Source of the DNA: Hydnum rufescens UP504
Taxonomy: Eukaryota > Basidiomycota > Agaricomycetes > Cantharellales > Hydnaceae
DNA length: 18,319 nucleotides
Direction of reading: 5' to 3'
NCBI GenBank assembly: GCA_014904985.1
Contig: MU128947.1
Coordinates: 7,511 to 25,829 of the forward strand
This document shows, in pieces, positions 1-8,188 of this stretch. The stretch's first letter is position 1. Each line of letters starts with the position of its first letter. The notes under the pieces were generated by a model. That model was not told the origin of the DNA, searched no databases, and worked only from the letters and a program-made list of their open reading frames with translations. A program made the translations under genes and the position numbers.

Positions 1-98
1 TGTAGGCAAAGCTAATAGAGCTCAAGTGGTACAAACATATGAGGAAACAGATGAAAGTGATTGCACTTGGACCTAGATGATGAAACTGACCCAGAAGA

Positions 99-482
99 AT
101 GGCAGACTCTAGCTATGGGTTCATGTCTCAAACTGTGGATGTTGGAGATGTGAAACATAACCTGGAGCCTGCTCTTCTTGCAATGGGTACAGGTCGACTA
201 ATAGTCAAGGTTGGAGCAGCTGAGCAAGTCTCAGCAATGATAGACACTGGATCTGAAATCTGTTTAATTTCCAGGTGCATACAGGAAGCACTAGGCTTGC
301 CCTTAGATCCTGCAGGAGCAGCCTGGGGAATTAAAGGAATCAATGGAGTCACTGAAACCCTGCATGGATGCTGCAGAAAGGTTCCTATTGAGATAGGTGG
401 TCTTAGGTTTGACCATGCCTTCTTTATCAAGAAAGCTGGTTTAGGCAATGACTATGACCTACTCATGGGACAACCTGGCTGA
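99..482 (+). pseudogene. Retroelement aspartyl protease domain (gypsy PR), broken
   Basis: The 127-residue reading contains the retropepsin catalytic motif IDTGSE (about residues 48-53). Further on come the LGLPLDPAG, WGIKGING and CCRKVPIEIGG blocks and the family's closing DYDLLMGQP motif. The role is to cut the retroelement polyprotein. The first Met is not a true start, because this is an internal part of a polyprotein. The stop at 480-482 appears to be produced by a one-base deletion: in the next frame the sequence continues with a WLKAVGAEIL-like stretch, as expected after GQP. A second shift near 540 returns to the original frame. Confidence 0.85.
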
Positions 483-1733
483 AAGCTGTGGGAGCAGAGA
501 TTCTATTTGATGGAAGTGAGGATTCAGGACCTATGAAAAATCCGCATTTTTGAGAATGGGAACAAACTTGGAAACTCAGTAATTGTCAATCTCCTTGTGG
601 ACCAAAGACGTGAAGCCACAAAGCTCATCCAATCTGCAGAACTCATCAACAACTCACCTGATCCTGGAGCACCTGAACCTCCTATCATTCCTAATTTCCC
701 TAATCCACAACTCAACAACCCTGCTATTCCTTCCACCAATCACAATCCCACCTCTACCTGCTTGGTAGTCCAAACACCAAACAATCAGCAACCATCTCAT
801 AACCCACATGCCATAGACAATCACCTATTCAACCAAGCTAGAAATGAGATTTTAGCTGCCAACACATCCTACCATAATCACTCCTCTTGGCTTTGGTCTT
901 ACCAAGAACCAACACCAGAAGACCATTGGCCAGGAGACAATCAGCAACTTAAAAGGAATAAAAGAATCAAAGGAATAGGGTTAGCTCCATCCAAGTTGAG
1001 ATCCCAGTAAGTGTGAACCACTCAGGTAAAAGACCCACCTTGTGATCTCACACTTCCATGTGATCAAGACGAGACAGATGATGACACAGCTTGCCTGGAG
1101 GTTGATGACCAGCTTCTATCTGAATACAGACAGTATGGTGCTCGACCTTCAAAAAATGCGGAAAACAATGAAGAACCTACCATCCCATCCCTTGGACGAA
1201 AGCTCTCTGAAGCTCTCTGACTTCCAGAGACACGTTCAAGAGATCCAGACCTGGAGCACAATCCTTATCTCCTAGGAGTATCTATGCAAGAAGGAGGAAT
1301 GCCTGCAGAATATCTGAATGCAGTCTGGCAGACCTCTGTGGCCTACAGAACACAGAATCTGGAGGACAATCTTGCACATGTCTTAGCAAAAGCCAGAAAC
1401 AAAGAAAGCAAAAAGTACACTGGACCTACAACATACGAACACCAACTGGCATGCACTATAGGATATTTTGTTAGATCTTCTGGCAAAGGGAAGTATAAAC
1501 CAGTTGCCAAGAAGAAGCTGCCTATACCTATGAGTGTACCAGACGAACCCCTGAAATTGCTACATATAAGCCCATACAACATCCACATTTAAAGCCCTTA
1601 CCTACAAGGCCTCCTCCAATGAGCGAATTCCACTACACAGACTGACTCACCCCTGAGAGAATGGAGGTAATCATGAAGAACATACCCCAGGATTTCCTTC
1701 AACCTCAGGAACTCGACTTGATGGTCTACATCC
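483..1733 (+). pseudogene. Gypsy pol connector between protease and reverse transcriptase
   Basis: There is no catalytic domain. Readable pieces lie at 597-1010 (Asn/Pro-rich, starting DQRREATKLI), 1042-1275 and 1284-1592 (ending near KYKPVAKKKLPIPMSVPDEP). A basic KxKPVAKK block followed by proline-rich text is what agaricomycete gypsy polyproteins carry before the reverse transcriptase. The frame changes several times, so the stretch is decayed. Its assignment rests on position and composition more than on conserved motifs. Confidence 0.6.
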
Positions 1734-2603
1734 TTGGACAAAATGAAAAAGCTATTTCCTTCACAGACAGATGAACGTGGTCAATTCAAAAGCGATTATT
1801 TTCCGGATTATGTAATGGAGACAGTGCCACACATACCTTGGCGCTTACCTCCAATCCCTATTCCCAAAGCTGTCAAACCAGACCTAATCGAAATGCTCAA
1901 ATCCCAAGTAAAGGCTGGCACCCTTGAACCCTCTCGATCCTCCTATCGCTCTTGAGTATTTGTAGTTGCTAAACCTAAAGGTGGTTGGCGAGTTGTCCAT
2001 GATCTTCAGCCCCTCAATGCAGTCTCAATCCAAGATTCAATGTTACCACCAAATGTTCATGAGTTTGCTGAATCATTTGTGGGATATTCAGTCTATGGTG
2101 TAATTGATCTCTTCTCAGGCTACCACCAAAGAGCCTTACACCAGGATTCAAGACCTTTGACTGCATGTCAGACTGAAACTGGAAACATGCAACTCACATC
2201 ACTTCCTATGGGCTATACCAACTCAATGCAAGAGTACCAACGAACAACTGTCCATACAGCATCCCACATGATCCCAGATCGTGCTGGTGTTTTTGTGGAT
2301 GACATTGGACTAAAAGGACCAAAAACGCGGTACAATGACAAGCCAATACCTGAAAACCCTGGAATACGACAATTCATCTGGGAGTATGCCCACACCTTGA
2401 ATGAAATGCTTGCAACATTCATAGAGGTAGGATGTACTGCAGCTGGAAAGAAACTTGTCTTAGCCACTCCAATGGTACACATAGTGGGAAATGTCTGCTC
2501 ACTAGAAGGCTGAAGACCTCATCATGGAATTGTAACTAAGGTTCTAAACTGGCCTAGACCCCAAAGCCTTACTGATGTCCGAGCCTTTCTTGGGACAGCT
2601 GGT
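1734..2603 (+). pseudogene. Reverse transcriptase domain (gypsy RT), interrupted by TGA codons
   Basis: A single frame runs through here, broken by TGA at 1953-1955 and 2511-2513. Visible blocks are IPIPKAVKPDL with EPSRSSYRS (palm entry), GGWRVVHDLQPLNAV, GVIDLFSGYHQ, LPMGYTNSMQEYQ and VFVDDI, the catalytic Asp-Asp motif (usual form YVDD or FLDD). NPGIRQFIWEYAHTLNEML and AAGKKLVLATP follow. The domain makes cDNA from the element RNA. Both TGAs sit where homologues carry Arg (SSYR-S-x-VF; CSLEG-x-R), consistent with CGA to TGA decay. The connection subdomain (LNWPRPQSLTDVRAFLGTAG) continues in the same frame. Confidence 0.9.
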
Positions 2604-3768
2604 GTGGCTAGGAACTGGATCTGGCAGTTTGCTAAAATTGCAAAACCATTGACAAGGCTTACAAAGATACCAGCAAGTGAATTTCAGTGGACTGAAGAAG
2701 CAGAGGAAGCTATGGGAATCCTTAAACAAGCCATTACTATCATACCTGCTTTAAAGACACTGGATATAACATTAGCTAAGGTACCTCGGCAGGAAGAACA
2801 TGACTCTGACCTAGGACTGGTCACAATTGCTGTTGATAGTTCACAGACAGCAGTTGGATATGTCATGTACCAAACCCTTGAAGATGGAAGACATCCACTG
2901 TTATATGGATCCATAACCTGGAACGATGTTGAAAGTCGCTATTCCCAGCCAAAAATCGAATTGTATGGCCTATTTCGAGCATTAAAAGCACTCAGATATG
3001 ACCTATGGGGTATTCACTTCAGAGTAGAGGTGGATGCTAAGTTTCTGAAAGAAATGATCAATACTCCAAGCCTACCCAATGCTGCTATGACTAGATGGGT
3101 CTCCTACATACAGCTGTTTGATTTTGAACTTCATCATGTCCCTGCTGAATGCCATGCTGGACCTGATGGTCTATCTCAGCGAAGACATACATCTGAAGAT
3201 TCTTCAAATAGTGAGGATGAACTAGAAGCAGATGAGAGTGGTCAATTCATATCAGGAATGAACCCCAAGGAGCTTGAAGAGTACACACCCTTCCAACTTT
3301 CCACCAAAGATACCAAATTCCTCTCTACAACCCGACTCCAACTTGAACCCAATGAAATACCCAATGCAATCCATCACCTCAAAACCTCAAGAGAATTCTA
3401 TTCCCATGATGATGCCAATGACACCCTCTGGATCACAGCCGCATTTTCAGAAAATCAAGTGACCCAAGAAGTACAAGCATATCTGGGTCAAAGAAATGAA
3501 AATGAAAATGCAAATTCAGACTCAGATTCTGAGGACATCCTGGATCATCAACACAAGCAAAAGGACAAGGATAGTGACACCTATTGGGACTAGATTGAAC
3601 AGTACCTTAACACTCTAAAGGTCCCAAAAGGAATCACTAACTGAAAGTCATTTATCCAAACAACACACCAATACTTCCTATATGATGACCAAATCTGGAG
3701 ATGTCACCATGGCCTACCCAACTTGTTATACGGGATCCTGAGAGACAATAGAGCTCATGAAGGAAGCC
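2604..3768 (+). pseudogene. RNase H domain and acidic connector to integrase (gypsy RH), broken
   Basis: This is in frame with the RT. ARNWIWQFAKIAKPLTRLTK closes the RT thumb. The RNase H-like fold follows, with VAVDSSQTAVGY-type text reading here as TIAVDSSQTAVGY (first Asp), KIELYGLFRALKALR (Glu), FRVEVDAKFLKEM (Asp) and HAGPDGLSQR (last Asp). The role is degradation of the RNA strand of the hybrid. After about residue 190 comes a Ser/Asp/Glu-rich connector (SNSEDELEADES; SDSDSEDILDHQHKQKDKD). A TAG at 3591-3593 and a TGA at 3642-3644 interrupt it. The frame then continues through FLYDDQIWRCHHGLP, a usual lead-in to the integrase zinc-binding domain. Confidence 0.88.
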
Positions 3769-4527
3769 CATGATAACTCAGGCCATAGAGGGGGGATCCA
3801 ACCTACAAGAAATTGTTGATTCTTACTTTTGGCCCAACATGATGATAGATGTGGCTACCTATTGCAGAACATGCAGGGAATGCCAGCTAAGATCATCATA
3901 CAGACCAAAAGTACAGTTGAGACCACATGTGCCCACAATCTTGCGGAAGTTCAATATAGATGTAGTAGACATGAGTCTGCCATCTAATGGCTTCAAATAC
4001 ATTGTAGATGCATGTGATGACTTAACTGGATGGATTGAAGCACAGATGCTCAAGACAAAAAAGGCAGACCTAGTAGCTGAATTTGTCTACCAAGACATCA
4101 TATGTCGCTTTGGATGCATACCACAAATAACCTCAGATAATGGAGGTGAATTTGAAGGTGCATTTGAGATTCTAATGAAAAAGTATGGAATACCCTTGGT
4201 AAAGGCCTCACCCTATCACCCCCAAGGTAATGGAATGATAGAATGTGGCCATTGCACTTGGATTAATTCCATTTGGAGACTTTGTGAACGTAAGAAACAT
4301 CATTGGAGTCAGTACTTCTATGCTGCTTTGTGGGCAGACAGAGTCACCACAAAGAGAACAACTGGGTTCTCTCCCTATTTCTTATTGTATGGCAAAGCTC
4401 CTTTGTTCCCTTTTCATATCTCAGACAAATCATGGCAAATGATTGACTGGCATAAGGTCAAAACAACAACAGACTTATTAGCCATGAGGACTAAACAGTT
4501 TGTGGCCTTGAACAGAGACAGACAGCT
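3769..4527 (+). pseudogene. Integrase zinc-binding and catalytic core (gypsy IN), cut by insertion
   Basis: The zinc-binding HHCC module is split by a frameshift at a G run (about 3788-3794). The His pair is in HDNSGH, encoded from 3769, and the Cys pair in YCRTCRECQL in the downstream frame. The rve core shows FNIDVVDM (first Asp), ITSDNGGEF (second Asp) and PYHPQGNGMIECG (Glu), with 34 residues between the last two. WSQYFYAALWADRV and GFSPYFLLYGK follow. Homologues have ER where this copy has EC after NGMI, one sign of decay. The role is insertion of the cDNA. The natural frame stops being integrase at about 4527, where the inserted element begins; the open frame then runs only to 4561 inside that element. 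Confidence 0.9.
4521..4527 (+). repeat. Target site duplication, left copy (GACAGCT)
   Basis: The 7-bp GACAGCT here matches 9215-9221 exactly. An eighth base (C versus T) differs, so an original 8-bp duplication with one mutation is possible. An 8-bp duplication would fit hAT or KDZ/Zisupton-type DNA transposons. Confidence 0.75.
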
Positions 4528-4602
4528 CAGGCTGGTCAGTCACATAGGGGACCTAATTTAGGTACCACTTTCGGGGCAGAAAATGGTACCTAATAGGTCC
4601 CC
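4528..4602 (+). repeat. Left terminal inverted repeat
   Basis: It aligns over about 75 bp with the reverse complement of 9140-9214 at roughly 80% identity by eye. Exact shared blocks are TGGTCAGTCA (4533-4542), TTAGGTACCACTT, CGGGGCAGA and AATGGTACCTAA. Most of it is also self-complementary: GGGGACCTA (4547-4555) pairs with TAGGTCCCC (4594-4602), and TTAGGTACCA (4558-4567) with TGGTACCTAA (4584-4593). The single end can therefore fold back on itself. Confidence 0.85.
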
Positions 4603-4797
4603 CTGACCTTACGGCCAAATCAGGCTATTCCAATTCAGTTTTTGGGCCATCTATCGGCCAATCCATGGCTGTGCCAGATTATATATTTATTTACTATTAT
4701 TTGTTTGCTATTTATTATTATTATTACTATTATTATATACATATTATACTATATACATATTATCCCCCCCCCCCCCGGGGTCTGCCACTACAGGGGG
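4603..4797. repeat. Left subterminal region: CGGCCA motifs, TTA-rich stretch, C13G4 run
   Basis: There is no gene here. CGGCCA occurs at 4612-4617 and 4655-4660. A T/A-only stretch with TTA/TAT repeats covers about 4680-4763, followed by 13 C and 4 G (4764-4780). The right side of the element has the mirror arrangement: a G run at about 8963 next to ATAATAATAA, and CGGCCA motifs near 9059-9075. Confidence 0.7.
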
Positions 4798-4802
4798 GAT
4801 GG

Positions 4803-4822
4803 TTTATTGCAGATGGTTTATT
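4803..4822 (-). terminator. Two AATAAA-like polyadenylation motifs at the end of the left unit
   Basis: TTTATT on the plus strand at 4803-4808 and 4817-4822 reads AATAAA on the minus strand. They lie in a 14-bp direct duplication (4798-4811 and 4812-4825), at the stop codon of the last left open frame. That they act in polyadenylation is inferred. Confidence 0.4.
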
Positions 4823-5005
4823 GCAGGTCATGCACCCGCATATACCCACTGTACCCTCCGCAGCAAGTGCGGTTGGGGCCGGTTCCTTTTGGGCACTCCC
4901 TTGAGGGGTTGGTCTTCATTTGTGGGGGTTCGTTCATAATTATCGTTCGCTGCGTCTCGTTCGGCTGGTTCTCCTTGGGGGCTCGCGGGGATTCTGGTTC
5001 AGGAT
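4818..5005 (-). other. Left unit, last exon-like block (L4)
   Basis: This block follows a TTTCTCTAG acceptor. It is open for about 61 codons to a TAA at 4818-4820 in the frame starting PEPESPRAPKENQPN and containing NEPPQMKTN and CPKGTGPNRTC. The composition is Pro/Asn/Thr-rich, as in exon R9 on the other arm. It has no hairpin B. It resembles no domain I recognise. Confidence 0.4.
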
Positions 5006-5121
5006 CTAGAGAAATAAATAATAAAATATTAGTGCAACAGTAATGCAGCACAAAAAGAGCAGCTTATGCTGCTCTTTTTGCGCCACAAGAATAAGAAATA
5101 AAAAAATAAAAGAAAACATAC
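5006..5121 (-). other. Candidate intron L3 with hairpin A
   Basis: The minus-strand donor is AAC|GTATGT, the branch-like site is CACTAAT, and the acceptor is TTTCTCTAG; length 116 nt. Hairpin A lies at 5051-5080 with a 13-bp perfect stem (CAAAAAGAGCAGC) and an ATAA loop on the minus strand. Confidence 0.6.
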
Positions 5122-5296
5122 GTTATAGTACCCCACACCCGCTGTGGCGGTGTGGGGTACTGAGGCCATGGGCTCTGGCTCGTACGTATGGCAGTTCGTA
5201 TGGGGGCTCGCACGGGTGCCCTGTTGTTCGGGCGTCGATAAGGGGGGTTACGGGGGGGGGTTTGCGTCGGTATTCGTTCGCAGGGGATGTCGAAAC
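5122..5296 (-). other. Left exon-like block L3 with hairpin B
   Basis: This is 175 nt, open in one frame throughout (FDIPCERIPTQTPPRN, rich in Pro/Arg). Hairpin B at 5128-5160 has the stem ACCCCACAC/GTGTGGGGT, where other copies have CCACACAC/GTGTGTGG, a paired difference. Donor and acceptor phases do not agree with the next block, so a continuous protein is not supported. Confidence 0.5.
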
Positions 5297-5401
5297 CTAC
5301 AGAATAAAACTTGTAAATTAGTTAAGAATTAAACACCATGCAAAAAGAGCAGCTTTCGCTGCTCTTTTTGCGTGGCTGTAGCTACTGGGCTGGGGACTTA
5401 C
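5297..5401 (-). other. Candidate intron L2 with hairpin A
   Basis: The minus-strand donor is AAG|GTAAGT, the branch-like site is TTAACTAAT, and the acceptor is TTCTGTAG; length 105 nt. Hairpin A at 5340-5371 has the stem GCAAAAAGAGCAGC and a GAAA loop on the minus strand. Confidence 0.65.
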
Positions 5402-5792
5402 CTTATATAGGACCACACACCCGCCGTGGTGGGTGTGTGGTTCCTGGGACCTCGTTTGGCGTGGTGCCGTATGTCACATCGTTGGCACGGTATGCCGCAT
5501 CGTTGGTGTGGTACTGTAGGTCATGTCATTGGTGCGTTGCCGTACATTGTGTCGTTGGTGCGGTACCGTAGGTCACGTCGTTGGGGTGTTGGGCGGGTTG
5601 TGTTGTTGGCACGTTGCCATAGGTCACGTCGTTGGCATGGTACTGTAGGTCGCGTTGTTGGGGTGTTGGCACGTATTGCGTCGTTGGCACATTGCCGTAT
5701 GTTGCATCGTTTGGCATGCCTTTGCTTGGGGCATTGCCGTTTGGGCCCTCGTTTCGCGTGTTTTCGTTGTGCCTTGGACCCCAGGTCTCAAT
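5402..5792 (-). other. Left exon-like block L2: minisatellite-encoded repeats and hairpin B
   Basis: This is 391 nt. A roughly 26-bp minisatellite covers about 5452-5730. In the minus frame open from 5792 to a TGA at 5526 it encodes repeats of the form ND(A/V)TYG followed by PTTQ. The frame is continuous with block L1 across intron L1. Because 26 is not a multiple of three, successive units change frame, so only alternate units give the peptide repeat. Hairpin B is at 5412-5441, just before the donor. No known domain is seen. Confidence 0.5.
5452..5730 (+). repeat. 26-bp minisatellite, about ten diverged copies
   Basis: The unit resembles TCGTTGGTGCGGTACCGTAG plus GTCACG. Copies begin near 5452, 5479 and at roughly 26-27 bp steps thereafter, with decay toward both edges. 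Confidence 0.7.
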
Positions 5793-5897
5793 CTAGAAAA
5801 ATACAAAATATGTTAGTAAAAAGGTTCAAAGGGGCGCAAAAAGAGCAGCTTTCGCTGCTCTTTTTGCGCTGTTGTATCTACTAGGGGAAACACTCAC
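5793..5897 (-). other. Candidate intron L1 with hairpin A
   Basis: The minus-strand donor is AAG|GTGAGT, the branch site is ACTAACAT (CTAAC core), and the acceptor is TTTTTCTAG; length 105 nt. Hairpin A at 5834-5869 has a 16-bp perfect stem (GCGCAAAAAGAGCAGC) and a GAAA loop on the minus strand. It mirrors intron R1 across the palindrome. Confidence 0.7.
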
Positions 5898-6020
5898 CTT
5901 GTGACCACACCCCCGCAGCGGCGGGTGTGTGGTTGTGTGCTTGCCTTTCCAGGCAGTTGCTTGTTTTGGTTGCGGAGATGCGAAGGAAGATGCAAACTCA
6001 ATGCCGGCAATTGCCGGTAT
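5898..6020 (-). other. Left exon-like block L1 with hairpin B
   Basis: This is open for 41 codons from just after a TAA (6021-6023) to the donor, in phase 0, and continues in frame into L2 for 89 more codons if intron L1 is removed. No in-frame Met occurs in this block, so where translation would begin is unclear. Hairpin B lies at 5904-5933. The inner end (5998-6020) belongs to the palindrome arm. Confidence 0.45.
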
Positions 6021-6093
6021 TTAAGAAGCGCCCAGTGCTGACGCTACAAGCACAGTACACATTAATAGTAAGCATGTAGATGCAAAATAAATA

Positions 6094-6101
6094 CTATATA
6101 A
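6094..6101 (-). promoter_or_regulatory. TATA-like site for leftward transcription
   Basis: CTATATAA on the plus strand reads TTATATAG on the minus strand and is the mirror of 6538-6545. It lies about 70 bp upstream of the first left open block. Promoter function is inferred from position only. Confidence 0.3.
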
Positions 6102-6537
6102 TAAATATTTGTCCAAGAAAATTCTAAGAAGAAGAAGATAATGAGTCAGAGCTCAATAAGGCGTGATATGGCTAATTGCAAAGTGGATTGGGCCATTTCT
6201 ATGCATCAGAATTGGCCGAAATTTGAATATATTGATGGTATATATGCACTCTACATGGACGACGAGTTATATTGGACGTTCTGGGCATTTTTCAATTTTT
6301 CACACCTTCAATTCCCTAAATAGGGAATTGAAGGCGTGAAAAATTGAAAAATGCCCAGAACGTCCAATATAACTTGTCGTCCATGTAGAGTGCATATATA
6401 CCATCAATATATTCAAATTTCGGCCAATTCTGATGCATAGAAATGGCCCAATCCACTTTGCAATTAGCCATATCACACCTTATTGAGCTCTGACTCATTA
6501 TCTTCTTCTTCTTAGAATTTTATTGGACAAATATTTA

Positions 6538-6545
6538 TTATATAG
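6538..6545 (+). promoter_or_regulatory. TATA-like site for rightward transcription
   Basis: TTATATAG lies about 20 bp before an ATG (6564) that opens a frame running into the first right donor. It is the mirrored partner of 6094-6101. Function is inferred. Confidence 0.3.
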
Positions 6546-6563
6546 TATTTATTTTGCATCTAC

Positions 6564-6745
6564 ATGCTTACTATTAATGTGTACTGTGCTTGTAGCGCCA
6601 GCACTTGGGCGCTTCTTGAGTATCGGCAGTTGCCAGCATTGAATTTCGCAACTACGCAGCCACATCCTAAGGTGACACACACGACCACCACACGACCCCC
6701 GACCCCGCGACCACACCCCCGCTGCTGCGGGTGTGTGGTCATAAG
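6564..6745 (+). other. Right unit, first exon-like block (R1) with hairpin B
   Basis: This is open from ATG 6564 for 60 codons plus two bases to the AAG|GTAAGT donor (reads MLTINVYCACS at the start, later Thr/Pro-rich). Hairpin B is at 6709-6740. In the phase set by this ATG, exon R2 meets TGA after 17 codons. Exon R2 is open from end to end only in phase 0. The start is therefore unproven. Confidence 0.4.
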
Positions 6746-6847
6746 GTAAGTTTCCATTTTAGTAGGTACAATGGCGCAAAAAGAGTAGCGAAAGCTACTC
6801 TTTTTGCGCTGGTTTTAATTTCTTTACTAACAACTTTATTATTCTAG
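6746..6847 (+). other. Candidate intron R1 with hairpin A
   Basis: The donor is AAG|GTAAGT, the branch site CTAAC is at 6827-6831, and the acceptor is TTATTCTAG; length 102 nt. Hairpin A at 6774-6809 has a 16-bp perfect stem reading GAGTAGC/GCTACTC where most copies have GAGCAGC/GCTGCTC, a compensatory pair change; the loop is GAAA. Confidence 0.75.
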
Positions 6848-7098
6848 GTTATGGCTTTGTCCCAGGTGCCAACGAGGAGGCCCGACCTGCCACAAATGAG
6901 GACCTGCGGAGCAAGCCCCCCAGAACAACAAAGGAGACTGGCGAACAACAATGCCAAACGAAGGGATGAACCACACACCCGCAGTAGCGGGTGTGTGGTT
7001 CTATACAAGGTATGTAATGTACCCCGCGCAAAAAGAGCAGCGACAGCTGCTCTTTTTGTGTCGCTTTTATTTTTTGAACTAATAATATTTTATTCTAG
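6848..7098 (+). other. Cassette R2: exon 6848-7009 (hairpin B) and intron 7010-7098 (hairpin A)
   Basis: The exon is 162 nt, fully open in phase 0 (reads MALSQVPTRRPDLPQM near the start). Hairpin B at 6968-7001 has the 12-bp core CCACACACCCGC, loop AGTA. The intron is 89 nt: donor AAG|GTATGT, branch AACTAAT, acceptor TATTCTAG. Hairpin A is at 7029-7058, loop GACA. Confidence 0.75.
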
Positions 7099-7306
7099 GT
7101 ATCGCCACAAATGAACCCGCGAAGCAAGCCAGAATGACAGCACCCCCGCAAACGACGCACCACACGAAGAGAACCACACACCTGCTACTGCGGGTGTGTG
7201 GTTTTATACTCGGTATGTAATGTACCCCCGACGGTGCAAAAAGAGCAGCGAAAGCTGCTCTTTTTGCATCGTTTTTCATTTTTTAACTAATAATTTTTCA
7301 TTCTAG
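7099..7306 (+). other. Cassette R3: exon 7099-7212 and intron 7213-7306
   Basis: The exon is 114 nt, beginning GTATCGCCACAAATG. The block (A)CAAATG recurs near the start of exons R3-R6 and R8. Hairpin B is at 7172-7203. In phase 0 the exon hits TGA after 12 codons; in phase 1 it is open throughout. The intron is 94 nt: donor CG|GTATGT, branch TTAACTAAT, acceptor CATTCTAG. Hairpin A at 7236-7267 has a 14-bp stem, loop GAAA. Confidence 0.75.
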
Positions 7307-7517
7307 GTATCCTCACAAATGACAACCCGCAGAGCAAGCCCACCACGCCCGCAAGGGAGACTGGTGAACGACGACACACCACGAACAACACACCCGCAGT
7401 AGCGGGTGTGTGGTTCTATCTATGTATGTAATGCACCCCCGATGACGCAAAAAGAGCAGCGAAAGCTGCTCTTTTTGTGTCGCTTTTAATTTTTTAACTA
7501 ATGATTTCTTATTCTAG
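7307..7517 (+). other. Cassette R4: exon 7307-7423 and intron 7424-7517
   Basis: The exon is 117 nt, open in the phase reading ILTNDNPQSKPTTPARE and continuous with the open phase of R3. Hairpin B at 7383-7416 has one mismatch. The intron is 94 nt: donor TAT|GTATGT, branch TTAACTAAT, acceptor TATTCTAG. Hairpin A is at 7448-7477, loop GAAA. Confidence 0.75.
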
Positions 7518-7739
7518 GTATTGTCACAAATGGAGACCCATGAAGCAAGCCCCCCCAGAATGACAACACCCCCACAAATGACGATGCACCACACGAAGAG
7601 AACCACACACCCGCAGTAGCGGGTGTGTGGTTCTATCTATGCAAGGTATGTAACACACCCCCGACGATGCAAAAAGAGCAGCGAAAGCTGCTCTTTTTGC
7701 GTCACTTATAATTTTTTAACTAATGAGTTCTTATTCTAG
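7518..7739 (+). other. Cassette R5: exon 7518-7645 and intron 7646-7739
   Basis: The exon is 128 nt, so phase is not kept. It hits a stop in the two phases tested, including the one open in R3-R4. Hairpin B is at 7600-7633. The intron is 94 nt: donor AAG|GTATGT, branch TTAACTAAT, acceptor TATTCTAG. Hairpin A is at 7669-7700, loop GAAA. It is almost identical to cassette R6. Confidence 0.75.
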
Positions 7740-7961
7740 GTATTGTCACAAATGGAGACCCGTGAAGCAAGCTCCCCCAGAACGACAACACTCCCGTGAA
7801 CGACGACGCACCACACGAAGAGAACCACACACCCGCAGTAGCAGGTGTGTGGTTCTATCTATGCAAGGTATGTAACACACCCCCGACGACGCAAAAAGAG
7901 CAGCGAAAGCTGCTCTTTTTGCGTTGCTTATAATTTTTTAACTAATAGTTTTTTATTCTAG
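7740..7961 (+). other. Cassette R6: exon 7740-7867 and intron 7868-7961
   Basis: The exon is 128 nt and the intron 94 nt, a close duplicate of R5 with a few substitutions. Hairpin B is at 7822-7855. Donor AAG|GTATGT, branch TTAACTAAT, acceptor TATTCTAG. Hairpin A is at 7891-7922, loop GAAA. Confidence 0.75.
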
Positions 7962-8188
7962 GTATCACCACAAGTGAAGACCCACGAAGCGAGCCCCCTC
8001 GGAACGACAACATCGCTGTGAACGATGATGCGCCAAACAAAGAGACGAACCACACACCCGCAGTAGTGGGTGTGTGGTTCTATACCAGGTATGTAATGTA
8101 GTGCACCCCCAACAGCGCAAAAAGAGCTGCGAAGGCAGCTCTTTTTGTGTTGCTTTAACTTTTACTAATCTAAAATTTTGTATTCTAG
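7962..8188 (+). other. Cassette R7: exon 7962-8088 and intron 8089-8188
   Basis: The exon is 127 nt, open in the phase reading ITTSEDPRSEPPRNDN and ending NHTPAVVGVWFY. Hairpin B is at 8047-8080. The intron is 100 nt: donor CAG|GTATGT, branch TACTAAT, acceptor TATTCTAG. Hairpin A at 8118-8147 has stem GAGCTGC/GCAGCTC, another paired change from GAGCAGC/GCTGCTC; loop GAAG. Confidence 0.75.

Larger units (their letters stand above)
5998..6642. repeat. Central near-perfect palindrome (two arms of about 321 bp, AA spacer)
   Basis: The arm 5998-6318 is the inverted copy of 6321-6642, with only scattered mismatches. The centre is ATTCCCTA-AA-TAGGGAAT (6311-6328). Differences concentrate in the outermost 50 bp. 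Each arm contains a mirrored 60-codon reading (6141-6323 plus and 6316-6498 minus), a TTGGCCGAAAT/ATTTCGGCCAA motif and a TATA-like site. Symmetry continues more loosely beyond the arms through hairpin B and the first intron on each side (5793-6847). Confidence 0.95.

Noticed and set aside
4642..5043. Plus-strand open readings across the AT-rich and C-run region
   Set aside because: They are low-complexity translations (poly-Tyr/Ile) of a microsatellite and the antisense of the left exon block.
6141..6498. Mirrored 60-residue readings (6141-6323 plus, 6316-6498 minus) as two genes
   Set aside because: They are the same sequence read inward on both palindrome arms, have no domain, and point against the inferred outward transcription.
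5834..8147. Hairpin A copies as bacterial intrinsic terminators (GC stem plus T run)
   Set aside because: The shape fits, but the window is eukaryotic and each hairpin lies inside an intron-like block with donor, branch site and acceptor.
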